37,041 nt of DNA. Source: Deltaproteobacteria bacterium. Its GTDB lineage: Bacteria; Desulfobacterota; RBG-13-43-22. The translations under genes were made by a program, and so were the position numbers. The number at the start of each line of letters is the position of its first letter. Positions within the stretch are counted from its first letter, which is position 1. Shown here piece by piece: positions 1 to 7,661 of this stretch. The notes under the pieces were generated by a model, which made no database searches, was not told the DNA's origin, and worked only from the letters and a program-made list of their open reading frames with translations. The stretch is from NCBI GenBank assembly GCA_016219065.1, contig JACRCK010000065.1, positions 1 to 37,041 of the forward strand, written 5' to 3'.

Positions 1-92
1 GAAATCGAAGAAGATTAGAAAATAATGAAGTTTCTTGAAAGAAAATAGAAGAAAATAGGCCCTTGGCCGGTTTCTATGCCGCTATCACTGGC
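1..92. other. AT-rich non-coding edge next to truncated hsdS
   Basis: The first ~60 bases are very A-rich and carry stops in the frame continuing from hsdS. On the minus strand the hsdS frame runs into a TAG at 93-95 and then into this unrelated sequence. An imperfect palindrome (CCTAC at 92-96 with GTAGG at 116-120, enclosing ACTTC/GAAGT) sits at the junction. This could be the end of a mobile element inserted in hsdS, but too little is visible to name one. Confidence 0.3.
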
Positions 93-488
93 CTACTTCT
101 TGCCCGAAGTAAATGGTAGGGATTCTAAGCGGTGATGACAGTAGGTAAATTCTGGGTTGAAGCTGTCTTTAAGTTGTATACTTTTGCACCCTTGATTCGT
201 ACAAAATTCAACCGTGGAAATCGCGACATACCCAATGGGCGCGCGGGACGATATGATGATTGAACCGGCTGGAAGTAGATGAGTGGAACATCCGTCGAGA
301 CCTTTCGAAGTAATGCGTTTATCAGATTCACTTAGGTAAGGTGTATTCAACTTGCTCAGATCATTGGGCGTCACCCATACAATCTCGCCACCCCAAAATG
401 TATGAACTGATGTCGAGGGGGTCGATCCAGAAAAAATTGTCCCTATTTCATCAAACTGCTTTGGAATCCACCCTTCCACAGCCTTCAT
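93..488 (-). pseudogene. hsdS: Truncated type I restriction specificity subunit (HsdS, first target-recognition domain only)
   Basis: HsdS chooses the DNA sequence that a type I restriction-modification complex methylates or cuts. The visible protein has the hallmarks of a first target-recognition domain: a WIPKQFDEIGTIFSGSTPST start, the WVTPNDL block, and the SSRAPIGYVAI and NQGCKSI motifs. It stops after about 131 residues, whereas intact HsdS proteins have about 400 residues with two such domains and conserved coiled coils. I chose the ATG at 488 because a GGAAGG motif lies about 7 nt upstream. The frame stays open further, to an ATG at 545, but that would overlap the preceding gene, whose stop is at 499. 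The remainder is absent from this edge, so the protein is unlikely to work alone. Either an insertion or a deletion lies at about 93-130, or the other half continues outside the window. Confidence 0.75.
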
Positions 489-498
489 CTCACCCTTC

Positions 499-789
499 CT
501 ACCTTTCCCCTTCTTCATCCCACATGTCCCGATAGGCATAGACATAGGAAGCAGTCGCCTCCGGATCTATTTTGAAATAATAACGGCAGAGTTTTTTGTA
601 CAAACGCAACATCTCAGAATCAAAACAAAAATCAAGCATGCCGCCAAGCAAGTGTTCGATGCGCCGGGGCTCGCGGCTTTGAGCCTTCAGGAGGGCTTCG
701 ACTTCCAACGTATATTGCTGCTCGGCTCGGCGAGCGATCTGATTTCGTGTTTTTACGAGTTCTCCTATCGACTTGACAAGGTCATCCAT
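499..789 (-). CDS. Small conserved-looking protein of the restriction locus, function unknown
   Basis: This 96-residue, highly charged, mostly helical protein lies between the regulator gene and hsdS, in the same direction and only 10 nt before the hsdS ATG I prefer. I do not recognise a named domain. The sequence looks like real coding sequence, with a mix of helix-forming charged residues and no low complexity. Its start is uncertain: the ATG at 789 has no clear ribosome binding site. A strong GGAGGT lies further upstream, in front of an ATG at 817. That ATG opens an 11-codon frame whose TGA overlaps the 789 ATG region, one base out of phase. A single-base frameshift would join the two into a protein of about 107 residues. 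Position in the operon suggests an accessory role in restriction-modification, which is inference only. Confidence 0.55.
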   Translation of the reverse strand: MDDLVKSIGELVKTRNQIARRAEQQYTLEVEALLKAQSREPRRIEHLLGGMLDFCFDSEMLRLYKKLCRYYFKIDPEATASYVYAYRDMWDEEGER

Positions 790-813
790 CCCATCTGGGG
801 TTTGTCTTACTTT

Positions 814-984
814 TCATCGACCCCCCACCTCCTTCGCCTGTTTCGCAATGAGGTTGCGCTCTTTGGGGCAAGCCGGTATTTCTTTGGGCTTGCCGGGAAT
901 GGTCATCGTCCGGAGTCTCTGTACTTCCCCGGGGACTACCCCGGTAAAGTGTCCGCGGATAGCCCAGACGAGTTCGTCCCTCAT
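814..984 (-). CDS. 56-residue hypothetical protein coupled to the upstream regulator gene
   Basis: The start codon at 984 overlaps the stop of the upstream AlbA_4-type gene as ATGA, and a strong GGAGGT lies 6 nt before it, so translational coupling is likely. The product is basic and rich in Pro, Lys and Glu, without a hydrophobic segment or a motif I can name. Its TGA stop at 814-816 is in the same reading frame as the 96-residue gene that follows at 789. The pair could therefore be one longer protein split by a nonsense change, although the good internal binding site at about 830 argues for separate cistrons. Codon content resembles its neighbours. The call rests on the start signal and the operon position, not on homology. 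Confidence 0.5.
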   Translation of the reverse strand: MRDELVWAIRGHFTGVVPGEVQRLRTMTIPGKPKEIPACPKERNLIAKQAKEVGGR

Positions 985-2315
985 CCTTTCACCTCCCACC
1001 GCCCGGCCTTGGTCGATCCCAGGTGACGGATAACACCGGCATTCTGAAGCATTCGCATGTGATGTCGAATACTGTCGATTGTCAAATCCAATTGAGTGGC
1101 AATCTCTCTCATGGTTATTTCAGGCCGTATCCGGATAGCCTCTATGATCATTTCTTTGGTGTTTCTTGGGTGTTTCTTGGGTGTTTCTTGGGCCGGTCTG
1201 GTGCCTTTAACGATAGTTTTATCGATAGCTCTGCCCGACTCGGCATAAGAGGGCCTGTTAAAAGCGGCAATAAAAATCTGGGCCACCTCGCTGAATTGTA
1301 CGGTCGGTTCCTCAGCAAGAATGAGGCGCATGCCCCGTCCCCAGGTCTCGACCATCTGGATGCGGCGCAGCAAATCGGCGATAAGGGGATTCCGTCGTCT
1401 GGAGACATTGCCTTTGCGTATCTTGGCGATGGTCAACCCGCCATAAAGCTCACCGGGATTACGGATTTCAACGCGGTTTTTAAAAATGGCTATCTGCACA
1501 TAGTCCGGGTCACGATAATCACGATGACAAAAGGCGTTGATAATCGCCTCGCGCATGGCCGCCACCGATATTTCGGGCACATCCACACGGTAGAGGCCGT
1601 CCAGTCTCATGCCGATGTGAATGTTTTTGAGAATGTATTTTTGCGCTTCTTCGATAAGCTCCAGAAGGGTCCCGGTAAAATCGTGGCGGTCAATGATGGT
1701 CGTCGTGTCGGTGGAGGCAAAAACGGCACAACGCAATTGTAGTGTTGGCTTTTTGGCGAAAAAGAGGGGGGCGGCATTGAGTATTTGGCCATCCTGAATA
1801 AGGCCCAGTTTTTAAAGCACATTGGTGACGTTGTCCCAGACCAGACCGGCCCGTTTCACGAAATCTCTTATTTTCCTTTCATTGAGGTCCTTGCTTGCGA
1901 TTTTACAGGGCTGGTTATCCCAGCGGATTGCCTCGCGGTTCTTGGCAAGGATCATGCTTTCAAGCTCTTTGGCACTTATTTGCCGGTCTTCATCAGCCAC
2001 ACGCATGTAAGCCCGGCCATAGGCAAAATAAGGCCTTTCTTTTCCGGTGAAGGCTACTTTGACGCAGGGTTTTCCCGTTAGGGTTTCCAGGGAAATGTGC
2101 GGGAATATTTTCGGCTCAATGTGTGCTGCAACGGCTTGTGAGAGATCGCGCAGCGTTTTCTCGGTCACGTCCAGGCCGACCGCGGCTCCGGTATTCTTTA
2201 CGCCAAACCACAGCTCGCCGGCGCCATGCTTATTAAGGATAGCGGCGATGGAGATCAGCCCATCCTTCAGATCAGCCAAACTTCTCTTCAATTCAACGGC
2301 TTCACTTTCTTTCAT
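981..2315 (-). pseudogene. AlbA_4/ATP-binding transcriptional regulator-like gene interrupted by an in-frame TAA
   Basis: The two open segments 2315-1812 and 1736-981 are in the same frame. The bases between them also translate into the expected family sequence (KLGLIQDGQILNAAPLFFAKKP), so only one codon, TAA at 1812-1814, breaks the gene. The N-terminal ~150 residues match the AlbA_4 putative DNA-binding domain (ELKRSLADLKDGLISIAAILNKHG, then the FGVKNTGAAVGLD strand-loop). The second part has the HATPase_c_4-like block (REAIINAFCHRDY) and ends in a winged helix (TMREIATQLDLTIDSIRHHMRMLQNAG). Such proteins are common beside type I restriction genes and are thought to act as regulators. It starts 2 bases after the hsdM stop. 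A downstream TTG at 1736 could restart translation of the second half. It may be a true nonsense mutation or a base error. Confidence 0.8.
1159..1191. repeat. Three perfect tandem copies of an 11-bp unit inside the regulator gene
   Basis: The unit GTGTTTCTTGG (plus strand) is repeated at 1159-1169, 1170-1180 and 1181-1191. It falls in the linker between the ATP-binding part and the winged helix. Because 11 is not a multiple of three, each copy is read in a different frame, and loss or gain of one copy would shift the frame of the helix-turn-helix end. Confidence 0.9.
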
Positions 2316-2317
2316 CG

Positions 2318-5107
2318 CTAACCTTCGATGCTCCTTGTATTCTTCGCGCTTTCTCCAAGATAACCAAGGGTTTCGAGAAAGCCGTCGAGCTTCCGGAGAG
2401 TTTTGGCCCGTTCCTGCTCCAGTTCACGGCTGGAGACGGCGTATTTGTCCCAGAGATTTTCTACCACGGCGATGAGGCTGCGCTTTTCAGCATTGAGGTA
2501 GCGGGTCAGCTCGTTGCGGGCAAGATCGTAGAGCTTTTTCAGGATGAGTCGGCGGGCTTCCTCCTCGGTCAGTTGGCCGCCGATGGCCGCGAGGATGCCG
2601 TCGGTCCTGGCTAGGCGGGCTTGCAGGGCTGCTTTGTCCTTATTCAGGGCGGTGATTTTCTTCTTATCGTCTTTGTTGTTGTTATCAAGGTTATTCAGTT
2701 GGGCGTCTACCTGGCGGATCAAGTCATGGTTCTCGGCCCTGAACTCATCCCCGCCAAGGCGTTTGAGTTGGAGCTTGAGTTCCAACTCGTTGGTTTTGAT
2801 TTTCAGATCGGCTTTGAAGCCCTTGAGGCGTCTTTCGAGCGTTTCGATGGCTGCCTCTTGTGCTTTAAGAAGGGCCAATTCTTTTCCGGCCGAGCTGGTG
2901 CTCGGCGGTCCCGGGGAGGAAGCTTCCAGTTTGAAATCGTCGATCAGGTCCTTGAGGGCTTTCTTGATGACGGCGGCGGTGACGCTTTCGTCCTCTTCCG
3001 GCTCATAGGCAGCCACTTCTTGGGCGGTCTCCACGGCCTCGGCCAGCTCGCTTTGGGCCTCACTGATCCGGCCCTCTATCGCTTCGATCTCGTCGGCTTC
3101 GGCCTGAAAGAACTCGGCAATGAGGTAGTCGTCCGGAATAAGGCTGTGGTGCCAGCCGGTGGCGATGATGGTCTTCAGGTCATAACGGATCTGCTGCCAC
3201 CAGTTTACAAAGACCCCGGCGCTCTTGAACTCATCGAGGACGTTCAGGGGAATGAGCCTGGTCTTAATGGTAGTCAGCAACTCGTGGCGGACTTCCGGCA
3301 TCTTTTTCCCGTTATGCAGCCCGGAAAAATCGTGGCGGGCCACGGCCCACCAGGCCTCCAAGGCTTCATGATGGAGAGTTAGAGTCATTTGGACATTTGG
3401 ATCGGCTTCAAGCTTGGTCTTGATGGCTGCTTTCCCGGAATTGCCGAGCTGGGGCTCGGCGGTCCCAGGCGAGGCGGGGCCGGGAGTAGGCAGGCGGAAG
3501 GCGAGATAGCCAGGGCGATCTTCCTGGAAAATGCTGGCTTGATCGATCCCGAATTTGGCGAAATCGGCCTGTTTGGCCTGCACTTCGGCCTCGGGGATGC
3601 CGCCGATGAGATGGGCCTGGACGTCTTCCGGTTCCGGCTCGGGGGTGTTATCCACATAGCGGCGGATGTTCAGGTTGTAGTCGTGGGTCTCTACAATCTC
3701 GGCCTTGTCCACCAGTCGGCTGTATTTCGGGATTTCCAGCTTGTGAGTGAAGACGAAGTCGATCTTTTCAATGTCCTCGGGACGCAGCTTATTCTGGGCC
3801 TTGCCTTCGGCATATTCCCGGTCGGCATTGATAAAGAGCACCTTGTCTTTCAGGGTTTCGGGTTTGCTCTTATTGGCCTCGATCACGCAGGCCGGGATAC
3901 CCGTGCCGTAAAAGAGGCCGGGCGGCAGGCTGATGATGGCCTCGATCACGTCGTCGTTGATGAAAATCTCCCGTATCAGCTTTTCTTTCCCCCCGCGAAA
4001 GAGCACACCATGGGGCATGATAGTAGCCATGTGGCCCCGGGGCTTGAGGCTGGCCAGCATGTGCTGAACGAACATGAGATCGGCCTTTTTGCCGGTCTCG
4101 GGGCACCATTCGCGAAAACGGCTGGGGAATTTCAGGGTCGCCCGGCTGTAGTTCTGGGAGAAAGGCGGATTGGCCAGCACGCGGTCGAATTTGCGGATCT
4201 GGCCGTTTTCCAGGATCAGCGGGTCTTCCAGGGTATCGCCGTTTTCGATGGTGAAACGGGTGATATTATGGAGGATCATATTCATGTTGCAGATCGACCA
4301 GACCGTGCCGTTGGAATCCTGACCGTAGAGGGCGAGGTCGTTCGGGTCCTGCCCCTGCTCCTCCACATATTGATGGGACTGAATAAGGAAACCGCCGGAA
4401 CCGACGGTGGGGTCGTAAACGGTGTTGCCCGCTTCTGGCTTGGTGAGTTGGACCAGCAAGCGCACCACCTCGGCAGGCGTATAGAACTCGCCGCCCTTCT
4501 TGCCCGCGCTATCGGCAAAGAACTTGATCAGGTATTCGTAGGCTGCACCCAGCAGGTCGGGAAACTCGAAATTGTCATTGACCAGCACAAACTGGGGCTG
4601 ATTGAAGTGGTCCAGCAGGTCCTTCCACTTCTGGTCCGGGATCTTGGTTTTTCCTTTGACGGCGTTGAAATCGATATTGTTCTTCAGCACCCCGGCCAGG
4701 GCGTCGTTTTCCTCTTCCACGGCAGCAATGGCCTTGTTGAGCATGTTGCCGATGTCGTGTTTGAGATCCTTCAGTGCCGGGACCGGATCGCCGTTCGGAT
4801 CGATCCAGGGTTCATGCCAACGAGCGCGTACGGGAACGAAAAAGGTCTCGCCGTAGGAGGTCTTGTCCTCCAATAATTCCCTGACCAGGTCCGGCTGATC
4901 CTTGAGATGTTCGAAGTCTTTTTTACGGAGTTGCTCCCGTTTGCGGTCGAATTCATCCGACAGACGCTTGAGAAACAGCATGCCGAAGATGAATTCTTTG
5001 AACTCCGAGGCATCCATCTTCCCTCGAAGAATATCGGCTGATTTAAAAAGAAAGTTTTCGAGTTGGGCGAGGGTGATTTTTTCAGTAGTCAAATCTTCTT
5101 CCTTCAA
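2318..5107 (-). CDS. hsdM: Type I restriction-modification DNA N6-adenine methyltransferase subunit (HsdM), long form
   Basis: HsdM transfers methyl groups from S-adenosylmethionine to adenine in the sequence selected by HsdS. The protein shows an HsdM N-terminal helical domain (residues ~10-170), the GEFYTP block (~207), the SAM-binding motif DPTVGSGG (232-239) and the catalytic NPPF (313-316). At 929 residues it is much longer than the ~500 of classical HsdM. The second half has a VNWW..I.YDLKTI..GW block followed by long charged coiled-coil segments, a form I associate with some large N-6 DNA methylases. No ATG lies near the start. TTG at 5107 gives the longest frame, but TTG at 5092 is better placed behind GGAAGAAG. 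Two palindromic DNA repeats fall inside the coding sequence at residues ~548-555 and ~733-740. It heads the minus-strand operon regulator-small genes-hsdS. No hsdR is visible. Confidence 0.95.
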   Translation of the reverse strand: MKEEDLTTEKITLAQLENFLFKSADILRGKMDASEFKEFIFGMLFLKRLSDEFDRKREQLRKKDFEHLKDQPDLVRELLEDKTSYGETFFVPVRARWHEPWIDPNGDPVPALKDLKHDIGNMLNKAIAAVEEENDALAGVLKNNIDFNAVKGKTKIPDQKWKDLLDHFNQPQFVLVNDNFEFPDLLGAAYEYLIKFFADSAGKKGGEFYTPAEVVRLLVQLTKPEAGNTVYDPTVGSGGFLIQSHQYVEEQGQDPNDLALYGQDSNGTVWSICNMNMILHNITRFTIENGDTLEDPLILENGQIRKFDRVLANPPFSQNYSRATLKFPSRFREWCPETGKKADLMFVQHMLASLKPRGHMATIMPHGVLFRGGKEKLIREIFINDDVIEAIISLPPGLFYGTGIPACVIEANKSKPETLKDKVLFINADREYAEGKAQNKLRPEDIEKIDFVFTHKLEIPKYSRLVDKAEIVETHDYNLNIRRYVDNTPEPEPEDVQAHLIGGIPEAEVQAKQADFAKFGIDQASIFQEDRPGYLAFRLPTPGPASPGTAEPQLGNSGKAAIKTKLEADPNVQMTLTLHHEALEAWWAVARHDFSGLHNGKKMPEVRHELLTTIKTRLIPLNVLDEFKSAGVFVNWWQQIRYDLKTIIATGWHHSLIPDDYLIAEFFQAEADEIEAIEGRISEAQSELAEAVETAQEVAAYEPEEDESVTAAVIKKALKDLIDDFKLEASSPGPPSTSSAGKELALLKAQEAAIETLERRLKGFKADLKIKTNELELKLQLKRLGGDEFRAENHDLIRQVDAQLNNLDNNNKDDKKKITALNKDKAALQARLARTDGILAAIGGQLTEEEARRLILKKLYDLARNELTRYLNAEKRSLIAVVENLWDKYAVSSRELEQERAKTLRKLDGFLETLGYLGESAKNTRSIEG
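2890..2912. repeat. REP-like palindrome in hsdM, copy 1
   Basis: The 23-bp sequence has CCGAGC and GCTCGG arms around a 4-base loop, followed by GGTCCC-like flank. It matches the copy at 3444-3466 at 22 of 23 positions. On the coding strand it is read as GPPSTSSA, a frame different from the other copy. Confidence 0.85.
3444..3466. repeat. REP-like palindrome in hsdM, copy 2
   Basis: Second copy of the same 23-bp palindrome (CCGAGC TGGG GCTCGG plus flank). Here the coding strand reads GTAEPQLG within a Pro/Gly-rich stretch, one frame shifted relative to copy 1. Confidence 0.85.
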
Positions 5108-5109
5108 TA

Positions 5110-5147
5110 AAAAGGCCCTGCGTTTTAATGATGAGGCAGGGCCTTTT
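5110..5147 (-). terminator. Terminator-like hairpin directly before the hsdM start (possible attenuator)
   Basis: A perfect 12-bp stem (AAAAGGCCCTGC at 5110-5121 with GCAGGGCCTTTT at 5136-5147) encloses a 14-base loop. On the minus strand it is followed at once by TTTTTATTG, the TTG being the first possible hsdM start. No minus-strand gene lies upstream for several hundred bases. It may therefore act as an attenuator in the hsdM leader, as a translation-blocking hairpin, or as the end of an unseen small RNA. Confidence 0.65.
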
Positions 5148-5216
5148 CGGTCTTTTTATCCTCCCAAAGCTGAGGTTAGGCGGAAAAAATTAATGGAAAA
5201 TTAAGTGGATAGCCAA

Positions 5217-5245
5217 AAAATAGCACAAATTTTCGGGGCTGTCAA
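5217..5245 (-). promoter_or_regulatory. Predicted sigma70 promoter for the hsdM operon
   Basis: On the minus strand a perfect -35 TTGACA (5240-5245) is followed after exactly 17 bases by TATTTT (5217-5222). Transcription would start near 5210, leaving a leader of roughly 100 nt that contains the hairpin at 5110-5147. Confidence 0.55.
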
Positions 5246-5518
5246 TCATTGGAGCGGATAGGTCTAGTCGTAATCTGATCAGCCCATAATTCCTTGTAAA
5301 AAGGGAGCGGATAAGTTTGGCGAGGGCTGGAAGCAGGCTATGGGGAAACTTCGCTTGGGGTACTCACGGGCGGAGAAACCCGCTTGGCTGCGTTTCTGCG
5401 GGGGAGGCCCGTGTTCGGAGCGGGTGGGGGTTAAATCCGCCCCTACGAAAGGCACCTGCCCAACAATAATTGTAACTCAATAATTATCCGATAAATCGTT
5501 GACCTATCCTCCAACCGC

Positions 5519-5644
5519 GTTGCCTTCTATCCCTTCAACGGCAACGCCAACGATGAAAACGGCCGGAAGCATCACGGGATCTCAATCAACGGCGCACTGC
5601 CCTGGACCCCGACTTATCCCGCTATAAAAGCGGGACCGGAGTGA
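5519..5644 (+). pseudogene. Remnant of a LamG/concanavalin-like domain protein
   Basis: A 41-codon open stretch reads VAFYPFNGNANDENGRKHHG followed by ISINGALPW, then hits TGA. The pattern (A/V)(F/Y)YPFNGNANDESGNG.HHG...NGA is the typical opening of LamG-like jelly-roll domains in large secreted bacterial proteins. There is no start codon or ribosome binding site, and the rest of a domain of ~150 residues is missing. This is a gene fragment, not an active gene. Confidence 0.65.
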
Positions 5645-5768
5645 CAACCTTGGTAGTCATGGTCAGGACAAATATATTATTGCCTGCGCCCGGAGTGGCT
5701 ATGGTCGGAGGGGGATAAACCCTCTCCATACGAAAAATGGACTCAGGTCTCCCTGAACTATTTTTTGG

Positions 5769-5815
5769 CCCCCTCACCCCTACCCTCTCCCCCATTGGGG
5801 GCGAGGGAGCCCGGG
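5769..5815 (+). repeat. 47-bp G/C-rich intergenic repeat, copy A
   Basis: This C-rich element with the centre CCCCCATTGGGGG matches the reverse complement of 32037-32083 at 45 of 47 positions. The two copies are 26 kb apart, in opposite orientation, and both are intergenic. Confidence 0.85.
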
Positions 5816-5973
5816 GGAACCGCCTGGAGGAGGCGCCCTCGGCGATGGCGCCCTACCCAAAGGCCTCGATCTATTAGGACAATGTTGAGAAATTATTGAT
5901 TGGCACCCGATCCAAGGTGGTGGTAAGCTTATTTATCAAGCCCTTCTCAAGCAGACCATTAACAGGATTTTAG

Positions 5974-7542
5974 ATGAACAAAAAACCCAAAGCCGTCCGT
6001 CTCGGCATCGATTTCGGAACCACCCGCACGGTGGTCGCGGCCGTGGAGAACGGCAATTATCCGATCTGCACTTTTTCGATCGCAGACGAGGTCAAGGAAT
6101 ACATCCCGACCCTGGCGGCCGTGGAAAAAGGCCGCCTTTTTTTCGGCTGGGAGGCGGCCCGGCGGCTCCAGGATTCGGAGGTTTATGTCCTGCGCTCCCT
6201 GAAGCGGCTGATCGGCCGGGCCCGGCCGGACGATCCGATTGAAATCGCCCCTGATTTTTCCCTTCCGGCCCTGGAGCTGGTCTCCCTTTTCCTGGGCCAT
6301 GTCCGGGAGATGATCCTCCGTCATAGTCCCCTGAACCTGCCCAAAGCCCGCCCTCTGGAGATCCTGGCCGCGGTCCCGGCCAATGCCGGGAGCAATCAGC
6401 GCTACCTCACCCTGGAGGCCTTCCGCCGGGCGGGATTTCGGGTCCGGGGGTTGCTGAACGAACCTTCGGCCGCGGCGGTGGAATTCGTCCACCGCTATTT
6501 GAAAGACCTCGGGCCCAAGAGCCCCAAAAAATACCTGGTGGTCTATGACCTAGGCGGCGGAACCTTCGACACCTCGGTGGTCGGGTTTGCCTGCAACCGT
6601 TTTGACGTGATCGCCCACCGGGGGATCTCCCGGCTCGGCGGAGACGATTTCGACCAGGTCATCCTGGAAAAGGCCCTGGAAGAAATAGATCTCCGCCGGG
6701 AGGAATTGCCCCCGGGGGCGGAAACCCAACTACTGGAGGAATGCCGGGAGCGCAAGGAAGGCCTGAAACCCAACACGCAGAAGATGCTGCTGGATCTGGC
6801 CCTGGCGGAGGAAGTGGAGCGGTCCGTTATCCTGGGAACCAAAGAGATCTACGAACGCTGTGGGCCGCTGATCGAACGGAGCCTGAATACCGTTCAGCAG
6901 GTCATGAATGACCTCCAGCAATTCGCTATCGATCCCGAGGATGGTCAGAACTTCGCCGCGGTCTATCTGGTGGGAGGTTCGGTGGCCTTCCCCCCCGTAT
7001 CCCGCCGGTTGCGGGAACTCTTCGCCCGCAAAGTCCGGATCTCCCCCTATCCCCAAGCCGCCACGGCCATCGGCCTGGCCGTCGCCGCCGACCCCCAGGC
7101 CCGGGTTCGAATCCGGGAAACGGTCTCCCGTTATTTCGGTCTCTGGCGGGAGCGGGAGGAAGGAAAGGAAAAAGTATTCGATCCCATATTTTTCCAGGAC
7201 CGGGATCTGGGTTCCGAGGGATCGGCTAAAGAGGTGGTCCGTAGCTACCGGCCGGCGCACAACATCGGCCACCTGCGCTTTCTGGAATGCAGCGCCCTGT
7301 CCGCGGAAGGGGAGCCCCGGGGCGACCTGTTCGTCTGGGACGATGTCTATTTCCCCTATGATCCCCGATTGCGGCAGGAGCCGGACCTGGCCCGGGTCCC
7401 CCTGGAGAAAAACCCGACCCTGGCCGCCCAGCAAATCCGCGAAACCTACACCTATGACCGAAAGGGCATCATCCACCTGGTAATCGACAACCTGACCAGC
7501 GGTTATCGTAAAGAATATGCCTTCGGTCTGCAAAAAAGATAG
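5974..7542 (+). CDS. Divergent Hsp70-family (DnaK-like) ATPase without lid domain
   Basis: The 522-residue protein carries the actin-fold ATPase of Hsp70: phosphate-1 loop GIDFGTTRT (residues 11-19), the NEPSAAAVEF helix, phosphate-2 loop YDLGGGTFDTS (~191-201) and the adenosine motif YLVGGS (~331). About 380 residues make up the ATPase. The remaining ~140 are poorly conserved but end in TYDRKGIIHLVIDNLTSGYR, which resembles the last strands of the substrate-binding beta domain of DnaK. The alpha-helical lid is missing, and DnaK itself is ~630 residues. It probably acts as an ATP-driven binding protein in the cytoplasm; its client is unknown. It stands alone, with no DnaJ or GrpE gene nearby. 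The start ATG follows an AGGA about 8 nt upstream. Confidence 0.9.
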   Translation: MNKKPKAVRLGIDFGTTRTVVAAVENGNYPICTFSIADEVKEYIPTLAAVEKGRLFFGWEAARRLQDSEVYVLRSLKRLIGRARPDDPIEIAPDFSLPALELVSLFLGHVREMILRHSPLNLPKARPLEILAAVPANAGSNQRYLTLEAFRRAGFRVRGLLNEPSAAAVEFVHRYLKDLGPKSPKKYLVVYDLGGGTFDTSVVGFACNRFDVIAHRGISRLGGDDFDQVILEKALEEIDLRREELPPGAETQLLEECRERKEGLKPNTQKMLLDLALAEEVERSVILGTKEIYERCGPLIERSLNTVQQVMNDLQQFAIDPEDGQNFAAVYLVGGSVAFPPVSRRLRELFARKVRISPYPQAATAIGLAVAADPQARVRIRETVSRYFGLWREREEGKEKVFDPIFFQDRDLGSEGSAKEVVRSYRPAHNIGHLRFLECSALSAEGEPRGDLFVWDDVYFPYDPRLRQEPDLARVPLEKNPTLAAQQIRETYTYDRKGIIHLVIDNLTSGYRKEYAFGLQKR

Positions 7543-7604
7543 CCATCGGATTCGATCTTAAAATTTGCAGTAAATTTTTCGATCAGGAGCGAAAATATAT
7601 TCCT

Positions 7605-7637
7605 TTGATAATTTTTTAATGGTCAGTATAATGGTCA
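7605..7637 (+). promoter_or_regulatory. Promoter with flanking operator-like repeats for the toxin-antitoxin pair
   Basis: TTGATA (7605-7610) and TATAAT (7627-7632) are separated by 16 bases. The octamer AATGGTCA occurs at 7618-7625 and again at 7630-7637, 12 bases apart, the second overlapping the -10 box. This is the arrangement expected for autorepression by the antitoxin. Confidence 0.65.
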
Positions 7638-7661
7638 TAAAAAATAATAAGGAATAAGAAA

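Larger units (their letters stand above)
5246..5973. other. Long intergenic region with gene remnant and repeats
   Basis: No intact gene is visible between the hsdM promoter and the Hsp70-like gene. The stretch holds a LamG fragment (5519-5644) and a 47-bp repeat (5769-5815). It also holds sequence of the kind GTGGGGGTTAAATCCGCCCC around 5425-5445 and a related AGGGGGATAAACCCTCTCC near 5710, which look like degenerate intergenic repeats. The mixture suggests a site that has collected insertions and decayed. Confidence 0.6.

Noticed and set aside
814-816. In-frame TGA between two small ORFs as a selenocysteine codon
   Set aside because: No selenocysteine insertion hairpin is apparent, no cysteine-type motif is near, and a fresh ribosome binding site fits separate cistrons better.
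3389-4876. Long plus-strand open frame opposite hsdM
   Set aside because: It mirrors the well-supported methyltransferase codons and shows no recognisable motif.
7100-7117. CCCGGGTTCGAATCCGGG resembles a tRNA T-arm
   Set aside because: It lies inside the Hsp70-like coding sequence, and no acceptor, D or anticodon arms can be built around it.
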